64,000 nt of DNA from Pedobacter sp. Leaf250 (GTDB lineage Bacteria; Bacteroidota; Bacteroidia; Sphingobacteriales; Sphingobacteriaceae), in contig NZ_CAKLBU010000008.1 in NCBI RefSeq assembly GCF_920984735.1, positions 172,484 through 236,483 on the forward strand. Direction: 5' to 3'. This document shows positions 9,986-17,627 of the stretch, in pieces. The stretch's first letter is position 1; each line of letters begins with the position of its first letter. The notes beneath the pieces are model-generated. The model saw only the letters and a list, made by a program, of their open reading frames with translations, was not told where the DNA came from and made no database searches. Made by a program: the position numbers and the translations under genes.

Positions 9986-11397
9986 ATGAAAAAAAAATTC
10001 TTATAGTTGATGACGAAGTAAACATCGGTTTACTGTTATCAAAATTTCTCGTTAGAAATGGTTTCGAAGTTGCAAATGCAATAACCGGAACTTCTGCTCT
10101 GGATATGATGGCAAATGAAGCCTTTGATTTGGTTTTGTGCGATTACCGTTTGGATGATACTGATGGCAGGGAAATTTTAATCAAAATCAAAGAAAATTAC
10201 CCAACAACAGGTGTAATTATCATCACTGGATATTCAGATATTAAATTAGCAGTAGAACTCATTAAACTTGGAGCTTACGATTACATCACCAAGCCACTAT
10301 ATCCTGATGAAAGTTTAAATACAATTAATAAGGCGCTGGAAACCCAAAGAGCGCTGAACGAGAATAAAGGTGGATCTGGCAAAAAAAATGAAACAGAGTC
10401 GGAATATGTAAATTATACCGAATATATTGACGGAAAAAGTGATGTATCGGCTACCTTGCTTAAACAAATTCAATTAATTGCACCTACATCTTACAGTATT
10501 ATTTTAACCGGTAAAAGCGGAACTGGAAAAGAATGTGTGGCTAAAACGATCCATTTAAATAGTTTAAGAAGAGATAAGCCTTTCGTAGCTATGGATTGTG
10601 GTTCATTAACTAAAGAACTTTCCAGAAGCGAGTTTTTTGGGCATGAAAAAGGTTCATTTACAGGTGCACTTTATACAAAAATCGGCCATTTCGAGCAAGC
10701 AAATGGCGGAACTTTATTCTTGGATGAGATTGGTAATCTTTCTTATGAAATCCAAGCCACTTTACTTAGAACCGTGCAGGAAAGAAAGGTCAAACGTATT
10801 GGGAGCACAAAAGAAATTGATTTGGATGTACGTATCATTGTAGCAACAAACGAAAATCTTGTCGATAATATTGGCAAAGGTACTTTTAGAGAAGATTTAT
10901 ACCATCGCTTCAACGAATTTTCCATTCATTTACCATCTTTAAAAAGGCGTGGAAACGATATCTTAATTTTTGCTGATAAATTTTTAGCGGTTGCTAATCA
11001 AGAACTCAATAAAAATATTAAAGGTTTTAGCGAAGGGGTGAAAAATTGTTTTTTAAACTATGGCTGGCCAGGAAATGTTCGGGAATTAAAAAATGTAATT
11101 AGACGTGTTTCTTTACTAACCGATGGAAATGAAATTCAGGTAGACGTTTTGCCTTTAGAGCTTTCAAACTATGCAAAGGATTTCGATCGCGAGCAAGCCT
11201 TGAAGCAGATAAAATCGAAATCCAGTGATAAACCTAAAGATTTAAAAAATGCAGCGCAAGAGGCTGAATATGACACCATCCTTAGCGTTTTAAAAGAAGT
11301 AAATTTTAATAAAACTAAGGCTGCTAAAATTTTAAATATCGATAGGAAAACGCTCTACAATAAAATCAAGGTGATAAAAATCGAAGACCAGCAATAA
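9986..11397 (+). CDS. NtrC-family sigma-54-dependent response regulator with start-proximal frameshift
   Basis: The open frame holds a full receiver domain (KILIVDDEVNIG; acceptor Asp in LVLCDYRLDD; ITGYSD; Lys in YITKPLYP), an AAA+ sigma-54 domain (Walker A GKSGTGKE, GSFTGA loop for sigma-54 contact, LFLDEIGNL Walker B, FREDLYHRFNEF) and a Fis-type HTH at the end (NKTKAAKILNIDRKTLYNKI). The first ATG in that frame is at 10105, deep inside the receiver. The natural ATG at 9986 is followed by nine A; ten (or seven) would give MKKKILIVDDE in frame, but nine leads to TAG six codons on. Either a homopolymer sequencing error, transcriptional slippage or a phase-variable switch. No histidine kinase is adjacent, so it is an orphan. 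Coordinates assume the repaired start. Confidence 0.82.
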
Positions 11398-11460
11398 TCT
11401 TTTATTAGCCAAAACAAAACCCCAGTTTTTGATATTAACAGAATACCAAACATCAATAAT

Positions 11461-12510
11461 ATGTCGGTATTCTCATTTAAACAGCGCAATAACATTAACC
11501 TCGTTATCATCATTGCTCTTGGGCTTTTGATAGCGTATTCTTTACAAGCAATTTTTAGTGCTATTCTTAGCACATTAGTGCTTTATACCATCATGCGTCC
11601 AGCTTATGTTCACTTAGCCGAAGTAAAAGGTTGGAATAAAAGATTTGTTGCCATTTTCCTTATTGTAATTAGCATATTATTAATCGTGTTGCCTTTTTAT
11701 GCGCTAAGTAGCATGGTTATCAGTAAAATATCCGAACTAAAAAACAACGAGATTTTTTTTAAAAACCTATTGGTTAAACTACAACATTTAGTTCCTTTTA
11801 ACATCAATCAAGATGTTATTCAGGATGGATTAAATCGCTTAGGTAATTGGGCTACAGATTTATTTCCTTCATTAATTTCGAGTGCTGTAAATATTATACT
11901 AAGCCTTTTGGTGATGTACTTTTTACTATACTTTATGTTAATTGAGCGCAAAACATTTGAGCGTTCGTTAATAAAGTATGCGCCGCTTAGAGAGCAAAAT
12001 GCATTACGCTTTGGTAATGAGATGCGCAATACCACTTATGCAAATGTAATTGGACAAGGATTAATCTGCTTAGTACAAGGGTCGTTGGTAAGCTTATCAT
12101 TTTACATATTAGGGTATAAAGATCCCGTTTTCTGGGGCGTGATTACTACCTTCATATCTTTTGTGCCTATTTTAGGTCCACCGGTTGTTTTTGTACCTGC
12201 GGCTATTTTACAAATTGCAAATGGAAATAATTTTGCGGGTTGGGCAATGCTTATTTTTGGTTTTGTAGTTATCATAAACATTGATAATGTACTTCGATTC
12301 ATTATTGCGAAAAAAGTTGGAAATATTCATCCCATTATTACAGTAATTGGCGTAATTATTGGTATTCCTTTATTTGGAATATTAGGCCTTGTTTTTGGTC
12401 CACTACTTTTATCTTACTTTATATTGCTCGTTAAAATTTATGAAACCAGTACCTTGGCTTCAGAAAGATTGGAAAGAATTAAAACAAATAATGAGCTTAA
12501 TGAGTTATAA
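11461..12510 (+). CDS. AI-2E family transporter (PerM/TqsA-like)
   Basis: 349 residues with about eight membrane segments: two or three at the N-terminus, an amphipathic region (residues 75-130), then the C-terminal bundle with the family-typical stretch FVPILGPPVVFVPAAI and DNVLRFIIAKKVG (NIDNVLRF). The family covers autoinducer-2 exporters and Na+/H+-type antiporters, and individual substrates are rarely known. It starts 63 bases after the response regulator and could be co-transcribed, but I see no proof that it is its target. Confidence 0.85.
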   Translation: MSVFSFKQRNNINLVIIIALGLLIAYSLQAIFSAILSTLVLYTIMRPAYVHLAEVKGWNKRFVAIFLIVISILLIVLPFYALSSMVISKISELKNNEIFFKNLLVKLQHLVPFNINQDVIQDGLNRLGNWATDLFPSLISSAVNIILSLLVMYFLLYFMLIERKTFERSLIKYAPLREQNALRFGNEMRNTTYANVIGQGLICLVQGSLVSLSFYILGYKDPVFWGVITTFISFVPILGPPVVFVPAAILQIANGNNFAGWAMLIFGFVVIINIDNVLRFIIAKKVGNIHPIITVIGVIIGIPLFGILGLVFGPLLLSYFILLVKIYETSTLASERLERIKTNNELNEL

Positions 12511-12581
12511 TTTATAGCTTAACAATAAAGTAATATAGTAGTGCTTATATTGTGAATGTTAAACCCTTAAAATAAATAATT

Positions 12582-12848
12582 ATGAATGATAACTCAAAAG
12601 TAGTAGTTGCTCTTTTAGCAGGATTAGCTGCTGGTGCCGCTTTAGGTATCCTATTTGCACCAGATAAAGGTGATGAAACACGTGATAAATTAAGTCAGTC
12701 TTTAAAGGATTTAGGCGATTCGATAAAAGATAAAGCTGCTGATGAAATCAATAACTTATCAAGCTTAAAAGATAAAGTTGTTAGCTCTATCAAAACGAAA
12801 TTAAGAAGCGTTGAAGAAGAATATAGCGACGACGTAGAGCACGCTTAA
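12582..12848 (+). CDS. YtxH domain-containing protein
   Basis: 88 residues. A single N-terminal membrane helix (VVVALLAGLAAGAALGILFAPDKG) with the LFAPxxG ending is the YtxH signature, followed by a charged amphipathic helix region rich in Lys, Asp and Ser. YtxH proteins are small general-stress envelope proteins of unknown mechanism. It is first of three co-directional genes (next starts 54 bases on), with a GC-rich hairpin in the gap. Confidence 0.88.
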   Translation: MNDNSKVVVALLAGLAAGAALGILFAPDKGDETRDKLSQSLKDLGDSIKDKAADEINNLSSLKDKVVSSIKTKLRSVEEEYSDDVEHA

Positions 12849-12862
12849 AATAAATTTAAAAT

Positions 12863-12883
12863 TGGGCGCTTTTATAGCGCCCA
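12863..12883 (+). promoter_or_regulatory. Intra-operon hairpin between ytxH-like and holin-like genes
   Basis: TGGGCGCT (12863-12870) pairs perfectly with AGCGCCCA (12876-12883) around a 5-base loop. It is followed by GTTAAACT, not a T-run, so it looks more like an mRNA stability or partial attenuation element than a full terminator. Confidence 0.5.
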
Positions 12884-12902
12884 GTTAAACTCCATCTAAA
12901 CT

Positions 12903-13283
12903 ATGCAAGAAAATAAAGAAAAAAGTATTGAAGACCTTGTTGAAGATGCCAAAGGATTTCTGGAGGCAAGAGTTGAATATACAAGACTTTACCTTGTAGA
13001 AAAGGTATCAAAAATATTTGCCGATTTAGTTACAAATACAACCGTAATAGTTTGTTTTGTGCTTGCATTTTTGTTCGGTAGCTTAACATTGGCACTTTTC
13101 TTATCAGATGTTTTAGGAAGTTATACCAGAGGTTTTGGATGTGTTTCAGGAATTTATCTTTTATTAGCCGTTATCGTATACTTAACCAAAGATAAATATA
13201 TTGAAAAGGCGATTATCAATGTAGCCATTAGAAAATATTTCGACAAACTTGCAGATAAGGAGGAAGAAGATGAGAAAGTATAA
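12903..13283 (+). CDS. Phage holin family-like membrane protein (Holin-X/DUF1469 type)
   Basis: 126 residues: a charged N-terminal helix (SIEDLVEDAKGFLEARVEYT), then two membrane hairpin segments at about 45-70 and 78-98, then a basic and acidic tail (DKLADKEEEDEKV). This is the layout of the 'putative Actinobacteriota holin-X' family, which is chromosomal in many Bacteroidota and unrelated to lysis. It is predicted to sit in the inner membrane. The next gene overlaps its 3' end by 14 bases, indicating an operon. Confidence 0.75.
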   Translation: MQENKEKSIEDLVEDAKGFLEARVEYTRLYLVEKVSKIFADLVTNTTVIVCFVLAFLFGSLTLALFLSDVLGSYTRGFGCVSGIYLLLAVIVYLTKDKYIEKAIINVAIRKYFDKLADKEEEDEKV

Positions 13284-13704
13284 CATCAGAACTTTAGAAG
13301 ATCTTCAAGCGGCAAAATTAGAGCTTAAAGTAGAATACACTCTTAAGCAAAATATGCTTAAAACCGATGGCCAAAAATTTTTAAAGCAGTTCACTTTGGG
13401 TGCTTTGATTAAAAAGTTTGCAACGCCAAGTAATTTATTTAAGGCTGATGAGAAACTGAATATTAGCGGAACAGCAATGTCGCTTCTTCTGCCAATGTTT
13501 ATGAACAAAACGATTTTTAGAGGTGCCGGATTTTTAACAAAAGCAGCAGTTGGTTTTGTGTCTGGTAAAGTAGGAAAATCTTTAGATGCAGAACATTTAT
13601 CGGCGATAGTTAATTCAGTGAAAGGCTGGTTTGGAAAAAAGAAGGAACAAAAAGCTAAAAAATTTATTGATTACGGAATCCCGCCTGATAGCGAAACGTA
13701 TTAA
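13270..13704 (+). CDS. Hypothetical protein, third gene of the ytxH-like operon
   Basis: 144 residues from the ATG at 13270, preferred over an earlier frame start because an unusually good AAGGAGG lies just upstream (about 13256-13263) and the product starts MRKYNIRTLEDLQAAKLELK. The N-terminal helix (to about residue 40) is amphipathic; the middle has two weakly hydrophobic stretches (AMSLLLPMFM and FLTKAAVGFVSG); the tail is Lys-rich. I do not recognise a family. Its overlap with the holin-like gene and the common terminator suggest the three proteins act together at the membrane. Confidence 0.75.
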   Translation: MRKYNIRTLEDLQAAKLELKVEYTLKQNMLKTDGQKFLKQFTLGALIKKFATPSNLFKADEKLNISGTAMSLLLPMFMNKTIFRGAGFLTKAAVGFVSGKVGKSLDAEHLSAIVNSVKGWFGKKKEQKAKKFIDYGIPPDSETY

Positions 13705-13709
13705 ATTTT

Positions 13710-13740
13710 AAGAGCCTCATATCATCAATATGAGGCTCTT
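13710..13740 (+). terminator. Terminator of the ytxH-like operon
   Basis: AAGAGCCTCATAT (13710-13722) pairs perfectly with ATATGAGGCTCTT (13728-13740) around a 5-base loop, directly after the stop at 13704. The downstream U-run is short (TTGTATTT). Confidence 0.75.
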
Positions 13741-13818
13741 GTATTTAAGGATTTTCTAAATATATATTTCAAATGTAGCATAATCCTGATTTAAACCGTT
13801 CTTATTAAAACCCAATTT

Positions 13819-14247
13819 ATGAATAGAATATTACTCATCCTCATTATTTGTTTATCGTTCTCTTGCAAAAAGGATTTAGACAAAAAACTTTCAAGTAAAA
13901 ATTGGCGTATTGAATCCATTACAGTCACTCCTGCAATGACAATCGGATCAAAAATTAGCACGAACTACTTAGATTTATCGGGTCCTTCAAGTTGCGAAGC
14001 CACTACTACCTTAATTTTTTCGGCAGATGGAATCTTCACTCAAAGTGCCAATGGTGCCTTATGCGATTTATTTCAACTTCCAAATAGTAAGCCTGTAACC
14101 TGGACTAGAGAAGGAAATCAAATTTTAATTTCTTCAGCCCCACAGTTTCCTTATACATTATCTGGTAATAAGCTAACACAAACCAAAACAAGTGTTGCAT
14201 CTGGCGGAACAGTTTACACTTTCGAATATGTATATAGCTCCAAATAA
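13819..14247 (+). CDS. Small lipoprotein, lipocalin-like
   Basis: 142 residues with a lipoprotein signal ending in SFSC (Cys16) followed by KKDLDKKL. The remainder alternates short beta strands (KNWRIESITVTP, TTLIFSADGIFTQ, PVTWTREGNQILIS, YTLSGNKLTQTK), as in the lipocalin-like domains common in small Bacteroidota lipoproteins. Function unknown. Its 3' end overlaps the start of the phosphatase gene by 20 bases, so they are probably co-transcribed. Confidence 0.72.
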   Translation: MNRILLILIICLSFSCKKDLDKKLSSKNWRIESITVTPAMTIGSKISTNYLDLSGPSSCEATTTLIFSADGIFTQSANGALCDLFQLPNSKPVTWTREGNQILISSAPQFPYTLSGNKLTQTKTSVASGGTVYTFEYVYSSK

Positions 14248-14683
14248 TTTTAAAATCTTAATGGTATGTCTTGGCAATATCTGCAGGTCTCCATTGGCAG
14301 AAGGCATTATGAGGCACCTTGCAAAGCAACAACATTTAAATTGGGAAATTGCATCAGCAGGAACTGGTAATTGGCACATTGGAAAAGCGCCAGATAAGAG
14401 AAGTATTGCTGCGGCAAAAGCCTTAGGTTATGATATCAGCAAGCAAAGGGCGCAACAATTTAATCATAGTATGTTTGCTCAATATGATTTGATTTTGGTA
14501 ATGGACAGTAATAATCTATCTGATTTACAACAATTAGCCCAAACAGATAGCGAGCGGCAAAAGGTTAAACTTTTCTTATCGGAGAATGATGTTATTGATC
14601 CCTACTGGGATAATGCTCTTTTTGCCCCAGTTTGTAATCAGGTTGAAGAAAGGTGTAAAGAAATTATCAAACAACTTTCTTAA
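14228..14683 (+). CDS. Low-molecular-weight protein-tyrosine phosphatase
   Basis: 151 residues from ATG 14228, chosen because it yields MYIAPNNFKILMVCLGNICR with the P-loop near residue 14 as in the family. P-loop CLGNICRS (Cys-x5-Arg) and the general-acid loop VIDPYWDN are both present, so it should be active. Targets in bacteria include tyrosine kinases of polysaccharide export; no such kinase is nearby. Overlaps the lipoprotein gene upstream. Confidence 0.93.
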   Translation: MYIAPNNFKILMVCLGNICRSPLAEGIMRHLAKQQHLNWEIASAGTGNWHIGKAPDKRSIAAAKALGYDISKQRAQQFNHSMFAQYDLILVMDSNNLSDLQQLAQTDSERQKVKLFLSENDVIDPYWDNALFAPVCNQVEERCKEIIKQLS

Positions 14684-14720
14684 TTTTACAGCTGTAACCA
14701 ATCCTAACCAAACCAGTGTA

Positions 14721-15452
14721 ATGAAGAAGATTATTCCTTTTTTTGTAGTTGTTGCTTTATTAATTTTATTCCAAAGTTTTTCCACTCATAAAAAAACCAT
14801 AAGCATTTTAGTTTTTTCGAAAACCAAAGGCTTTAGACATAATTCAATAAATGATGGAAAAACTGCAATTGCAAAATTGGGTAAAGCACATCGTTTTTTG
14901 GTAGATACTACTGAAAATGCGGCATTATTTACAGAGAACAACTTAAAGAAATACGCCGCAGTTATTTTTTTAAACACCACCGGAGATGTTCTGGATGATC
15001 AGCAACAGAAAGCTTTTGAACAATATATTCAAGCAGGGGGAGGATATGTAGGTATTCATGCCGCAACAGATACAGAATACGATTGGCCTTGGTATGGCAA
15101 ATTAGCAGGTGCATATTTCATGAGCCATCCTGCGGTTCAAGAAGCAAAATTTATCGTAAAAAATCGAAAACATCCGGCTACAAGTTTCCTTAAAGATTCG
15201 GTTTGGATACACAAGGATGAACTTTATAATTTTAAAGATATTAACCCGGATATCAATGTATTGTTAACCATTGATGAAAATTCATATACGGGAGGAAAGA
15301 ATGGAAAGTTTCACCCATTTAGTTGGTACCATAATTTTGATGGAGGTAGGGCATTTTACACATCGATGGGGCATACCAAAGAAACCTGGACAGATAAATT
15401 GTTTCTGATACACCTGTATGGCGGCATTTTATATGCCATTGATAGGAAATAA
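14721..15452 (+). CDS. ThuA-like domain protein, secreted
   Basis: 243 residues from ATG 14721 (TCAGTGTAATGAAGAAG context), giving a signal peptide MKKIIPFFVVVALLILFQSF. The class I glutamine-amidotransferase-like ThuA fold follows: ISILVFSKTKGFRHNS, AVIFLNTTGDVLDDQQ, YVGIHAATDTEYDWPWYG, FHPFSWYHNFDGGRAFYTSMGHTKE (given in two parts: FHPFSWYH, GRAFYTSMGH). ThuA proteins are linked to sugar (trehalose, 3-keto-glycoside) use. A DUF1080 protein, often a partner, lies at 50955 but is far away. Confidence 0.87.
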   Translation: MKKIIPFFVVVALLILFQSFSTHKKTISILVFSKTKGFRHNSINDGKTAIAKLGKAHRFLVDTTENAALFTENNLKKYAAVIFLNTTGDVLDDQQQKAFEQYIQAGGGYVGIHAATDTEYDWPWYGKLAGAYFMSHPAVQEAKFIVKNRKHPATSFLKDSVWIHKDELYNFKDINPDINVLLTIDENSYTGGKNGKFHPFSWYHNFDGGRAFYTSMGHTKETWTDKLFLIHLYGGILYAIDRK

Positions 15453-15468
15453 TAGTACAATGGAGAAG

Positions 15469-15513
15469 GCCGCAGACGAGCAGATTAATAATTTGTGCTA
15501 GTCTGCGGCTTTT
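15469..15513 (+). terminator. Terminator of the ThuA-like gene
   Basis: GCCGCAGAC (15469-15477) pairs with GTCTGCGGC (15501-15509) and is followed by TTTT. Confidence 0.75.
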
Positions 15514-15535
15514 AATATTGATGATAATCTTATAG

Positions 15536-15940
15536 TTAATAAAATAACTGCGAAAGCACATTTGTTGCTGAAGGTTCAGCAGGTTTTAAAGCAGTAAACT
15601 TCGATAGTTGAGCAACTGTTAAAACGGTACCCAAATTTGATTTTAAACCAGAAATTAATTTTCCAACTTTTGTTTTTGTGGCAGTTGGGTTTGTTTTTGA
15701 GGTAGCCATTGCTGTTGCTTTCTGAACTAAAAAGTCTTTTACCATTGAGGTAACGGTCGGCTGTTGTGCTGGTGTTAAATTCAATGCTGGAGTAAGCTTT
15801 CCTAAAATACCGGAAGATAAACTGCTTACATCAAAACTAGATGTAGCTGCGGCAGAACCTACTTTACTTATAATACTTTGTGCGTTGGATGATAAGTTTA
15901 AACCGACTGCCAATGCAGATAATATAAATATTTTCCTCAT
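15536..15940 (-). CDS. Hypothetical secreted protein
   Basis: 134 residues. Signal peptide of 20 residues ending NAQS. The mature part is Ala/Ser/Thr/Lys-rich and helical, with ALNLTPAQQPTVTSMVKDFL and TVLTVAQLSKFTAL; the LTPAQ and LTVAQL motifs recall the LTxxQ pairs of CpxP/Spy-like periplasmic proteins, but the length between them and overall composition differ, so this is only a resemblance. Small Bacteroidota proteins of this type are common and uncharacterised. Confidence 0.65.
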   Translation of the reverse strand: MRKIFILSALAVGLNLSSNAQSIISKVGSAAATSSFDVSSLSSGILGKLTPALNLTPAQQPTVTSMVKDFLVQKATAMATSKTNPTATKTKVGKLISGLKSNLGTVLTVAQLSKFTALKPAEPSATNVLSQLFY

Positions 15941-15995
15941 TTCAATAATTGATAATTGTTAATTACGAAGATAAGCGTTTTACTCCTTTTAAGAA

Positions 15996-16673
15996 TTATA
16001 ACTCATTTTTATTTCTATAGTTTACGAGGAAAATATAATTCAGCATACAAAATGCCGCCACAGCGCCAAAGGTGTGCCATAAAAAGTGTGTGCCGATTTC
16101 TAATATTTCCCATTTATCGGCAATTCGAAAGGTTAGCGCAAATATAAAAGCCAATAGTGCAAAGCCGACCCATTTACCATTTCTCCAATTTGTTTTGAGC
16201 AAATATCCAAATACTGGAAATAATACCAACGCAGCCATAAAGGCATAATTTATATTAATGAAGATTTGAAAATCGCCACTTGCAAACAGTTGCCTTACAT
16301 AAAATTGAAAAAATGCATAAACCACAACTATTAATACAGCGTAGTACCATTGGGTAAGTTTGGCTAGGAAATAAACCCCTGCCGATAAACAAAGCAGCAT
16401 AATCGGCATCCAGTCCATCATTATGAAAATTGGCCATCTTCGTAAACCATGATAGGTTGTTCCTCCAATACCCCCGATGTATAGCAATATTAAAGCAATA
16501 CTTAAAAATGTATGTTGTTTGAAATTTCCCCACAATTTAATGGTCCAGTAAATGGCAATACCCAAGAAGAAACAACTTGTAATTGTATTTAATGGTTCAG
16601 GAAATAAGTTGTTTAAGTTCGTTTCAGTGTATATGGTTCCTCCATCAGGAGGGTTTTGAAAAAGGGTGATCAT
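15996..16673 (-). CDS. Ceramidase-like (CREST superfamily) membrane protein
   Basis: 225 residues with about seven membrane segments. The hydrolase residues of the CREST superfamily can be placed: GTTYHGL after the second helix, MMDWMPI in the third and THFLWHTFG (HxxxH) in the last, on the same relative layout as alkaline ceramidase (Ser, His, Asp, His-x3-His; the Ser is probably in NTITSCFFLG). Sphingobacteriaceae make sphingolipids, so a ceramide amidohydrolase role is plausible, but PAQR or other lipid amidase activity is equally allowed. It stands alone between the secreted protein gene and a divergent PA2169-like gene. Confidence 0.65.
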   Translation of the reverse strand: MITLFQNPPDGGTIYTETNLNNLFPEPLNTITSCFFLGIAIYWTIKLWGNFKQHTFLSIALILLYIGGIGGTTYHGLRRWPIFIMMDWMPIMLLCLSAGVYFLAKLTQWYYAVLIVVVYAFFQFYVRQLFASGDFQIFININYAFMAALVLFPVFGYLLKTNWRNGKWVGFALLAFIFALTFRIADKWEILEIGTHFLWHTFGAVAAFCMLNYIFLVNYRNKNEL

Positions 16674-16907
16674 AGCTAGTATTGGTTAATTTGCAATCTG
16701 CATTTATAAAACCAAATACAATGAAAACTTGCTGAGTTTTTAAGTAAAAAAATTGCGACTTGCCATTAATTTTATTTTCACACCTATTTAACCAAAAAAT
16801 AATTTAATATAATTGATCTATAGCTGATTAGGATAAGTTTTAGGAAAAATGACAAACCTTTTCCTGCCTGTCATGTTCAAATAATAACATCAAAATCTAT
16901 AAAAAAC

Positions 16908-17363
16908 ATGAAAACTACAACAGCAACAGCAGAGGTTTTAAACGACCTGGTTCAAATTAATAACGATCGTATTGAAGGTTACGAAAAAGCTCGTCAAGAA
17001 TTAAAAGATGGTGATGCAGATTTAAAAACTTTATTCTTAAATATGATTTCTGAAAGCCAAAAATATAAAATGGCTTTGGCTACAGAAGTTGCAGCATCAG
17101 GAGAAGATATTGAAACCGGAACAACTACATCAGGTAAAATTTACAGAGGTTGGATGGACGTGAAAGCATTATTTACTGGTCACGATCGTAAAACAGTTTT
17201 AAACAATTGCGAATTTGGTGAAGATGCTGCTCAAAATGCATACAAATTAGCTTTAGAAGTAGAAGATCTACCAGCGAATATTAGAGAATTAATTGCTGAT
17301 CAAAAAACAGCCTTGCGAGTATCGCATGATGAAATTAAAAGATTACGTGATTCTCAAGCATAA
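16908..17363 (+). CDS. PA2169-type four-helix-bundle protein (DUF2383)
   Basis: 151 residues, all helical, soluble, no signal. The start TTATAEVLNDLVQINNDRIEGYEKA, with later KALFTGHDRKTVLNNCEFGEDAAQNAYKLAL (cited in part: LNNCEFGEDAAQ) matches the ferritin-like PA2169 family. In Bacteroidota these are stress- or starvation-expressed and of unknown function. The metal-ligand pattern of ferritins is not complete. Downstream lies the element-disrupted terminator. Confidence 0.85.
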   Translation: MKTTTATAEVLNDLVQINNDRIEGYEKARQELKDGDADLKTLFLNMISESQKYKMALATEVAASGEDIETGTTTSGKIYRGWMDVKALFTGHDRKTVLNNCEFGEDAAQNAYKLALEVEDLPANIRELIADQKTALRVSHDEIKRLRDSQA

Positions 17364-17380
17364 CACTAATTTATGTTAAT

Positions 17381-17395
17381 AAAAAAAGCTCCTGA
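17381..17395. terminator. Left half of a bidirectional terminator split by an insertion
   Basis: AAAAAAAGCTCCTGA (17381-17395) is the exact reverse complement of TCAGGAGCTTTTTTT (17599-17613). Joining the two halves around TAAATTTA restores a 15-bp stem with an 8-base loop between the converging PA2169-like and cphA genes. The element at 17404-17590 sits in the loop. Confidence 0.75.
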
Positions 17396-17403
17396 TAAAT
17401 TTA

Positions 17404-17590
17404 GAGGGCACTGAAAAACTACCAGTTGAAAAAGGGCTTATGAATTTTTTATTCCATAAGCCCTTTTCTTTGTGATATTCGCAGTCGCTTGAGTTTTATT
17501 TTGCAATTAGACGATTCTAAGAGTCCTTATCTGCCGTTTTTTCTCGATATTTAATAAGACATTTTAGACAAGGACTTTTTCAGTGCCCTC
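17404..17590. mobile_element. Small MITE-like element (187 bp) in a terminator loop
   Basis: The ends are inverted repeats GAGGGCACTGAAAAA and TTTTTCAGTGCCCTC. Both sides are flanked by TAAATTTA (17396-17403 and 17591-17598), read as an 8-bp target duplication, though that octamer is itself palindromic, so a 4-bp duplication cannot be ruled out. Inside are a 13-bp hairpin (AAAAGGGCTTATG 17430-17442 with CATAAGCCCTTTT 17455-17467) and a 7-bp one (17522-17528 with 17570-17576). There is no coding frame, so it would need a transposase in trans. Together with the flanking terminator arms the whole unit is a perfect 42-bp inverted repeat (17377-17418/17576-17617). IS1182-type ends are a guess. Confidence 0.65.
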
Positions 17591-17598
17591 TAAATTTA

Positions 17599-17613
17599 TC
17601 AGGAGCTTTTTTT
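17599..17613. terminator. Right half of the split bidirectional terminator
   Basis: TCAGGAGCTTTTTTT, partner of 17381-17395. With the element in place the two halves can still pair, but across more than 200 bases. Confidence 0.7.
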
Positions 17614-17627
17614 ATTAGGCCGGTAAT

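Noticed and set aside
10105..11397. Response regulator starting at the first in-frame ATG (10105)
   Set aside because: That start would delete about 40 residues of the receiver, including the acidic pocket VDDE that is clearly encoded upstream in the same frame.
12903..13283. Prophage remnant, because of a holin-like gene
   Set aside because: No endolysin, integrase or structural gene nearby; the family is chromosomal in Bacteroidota.
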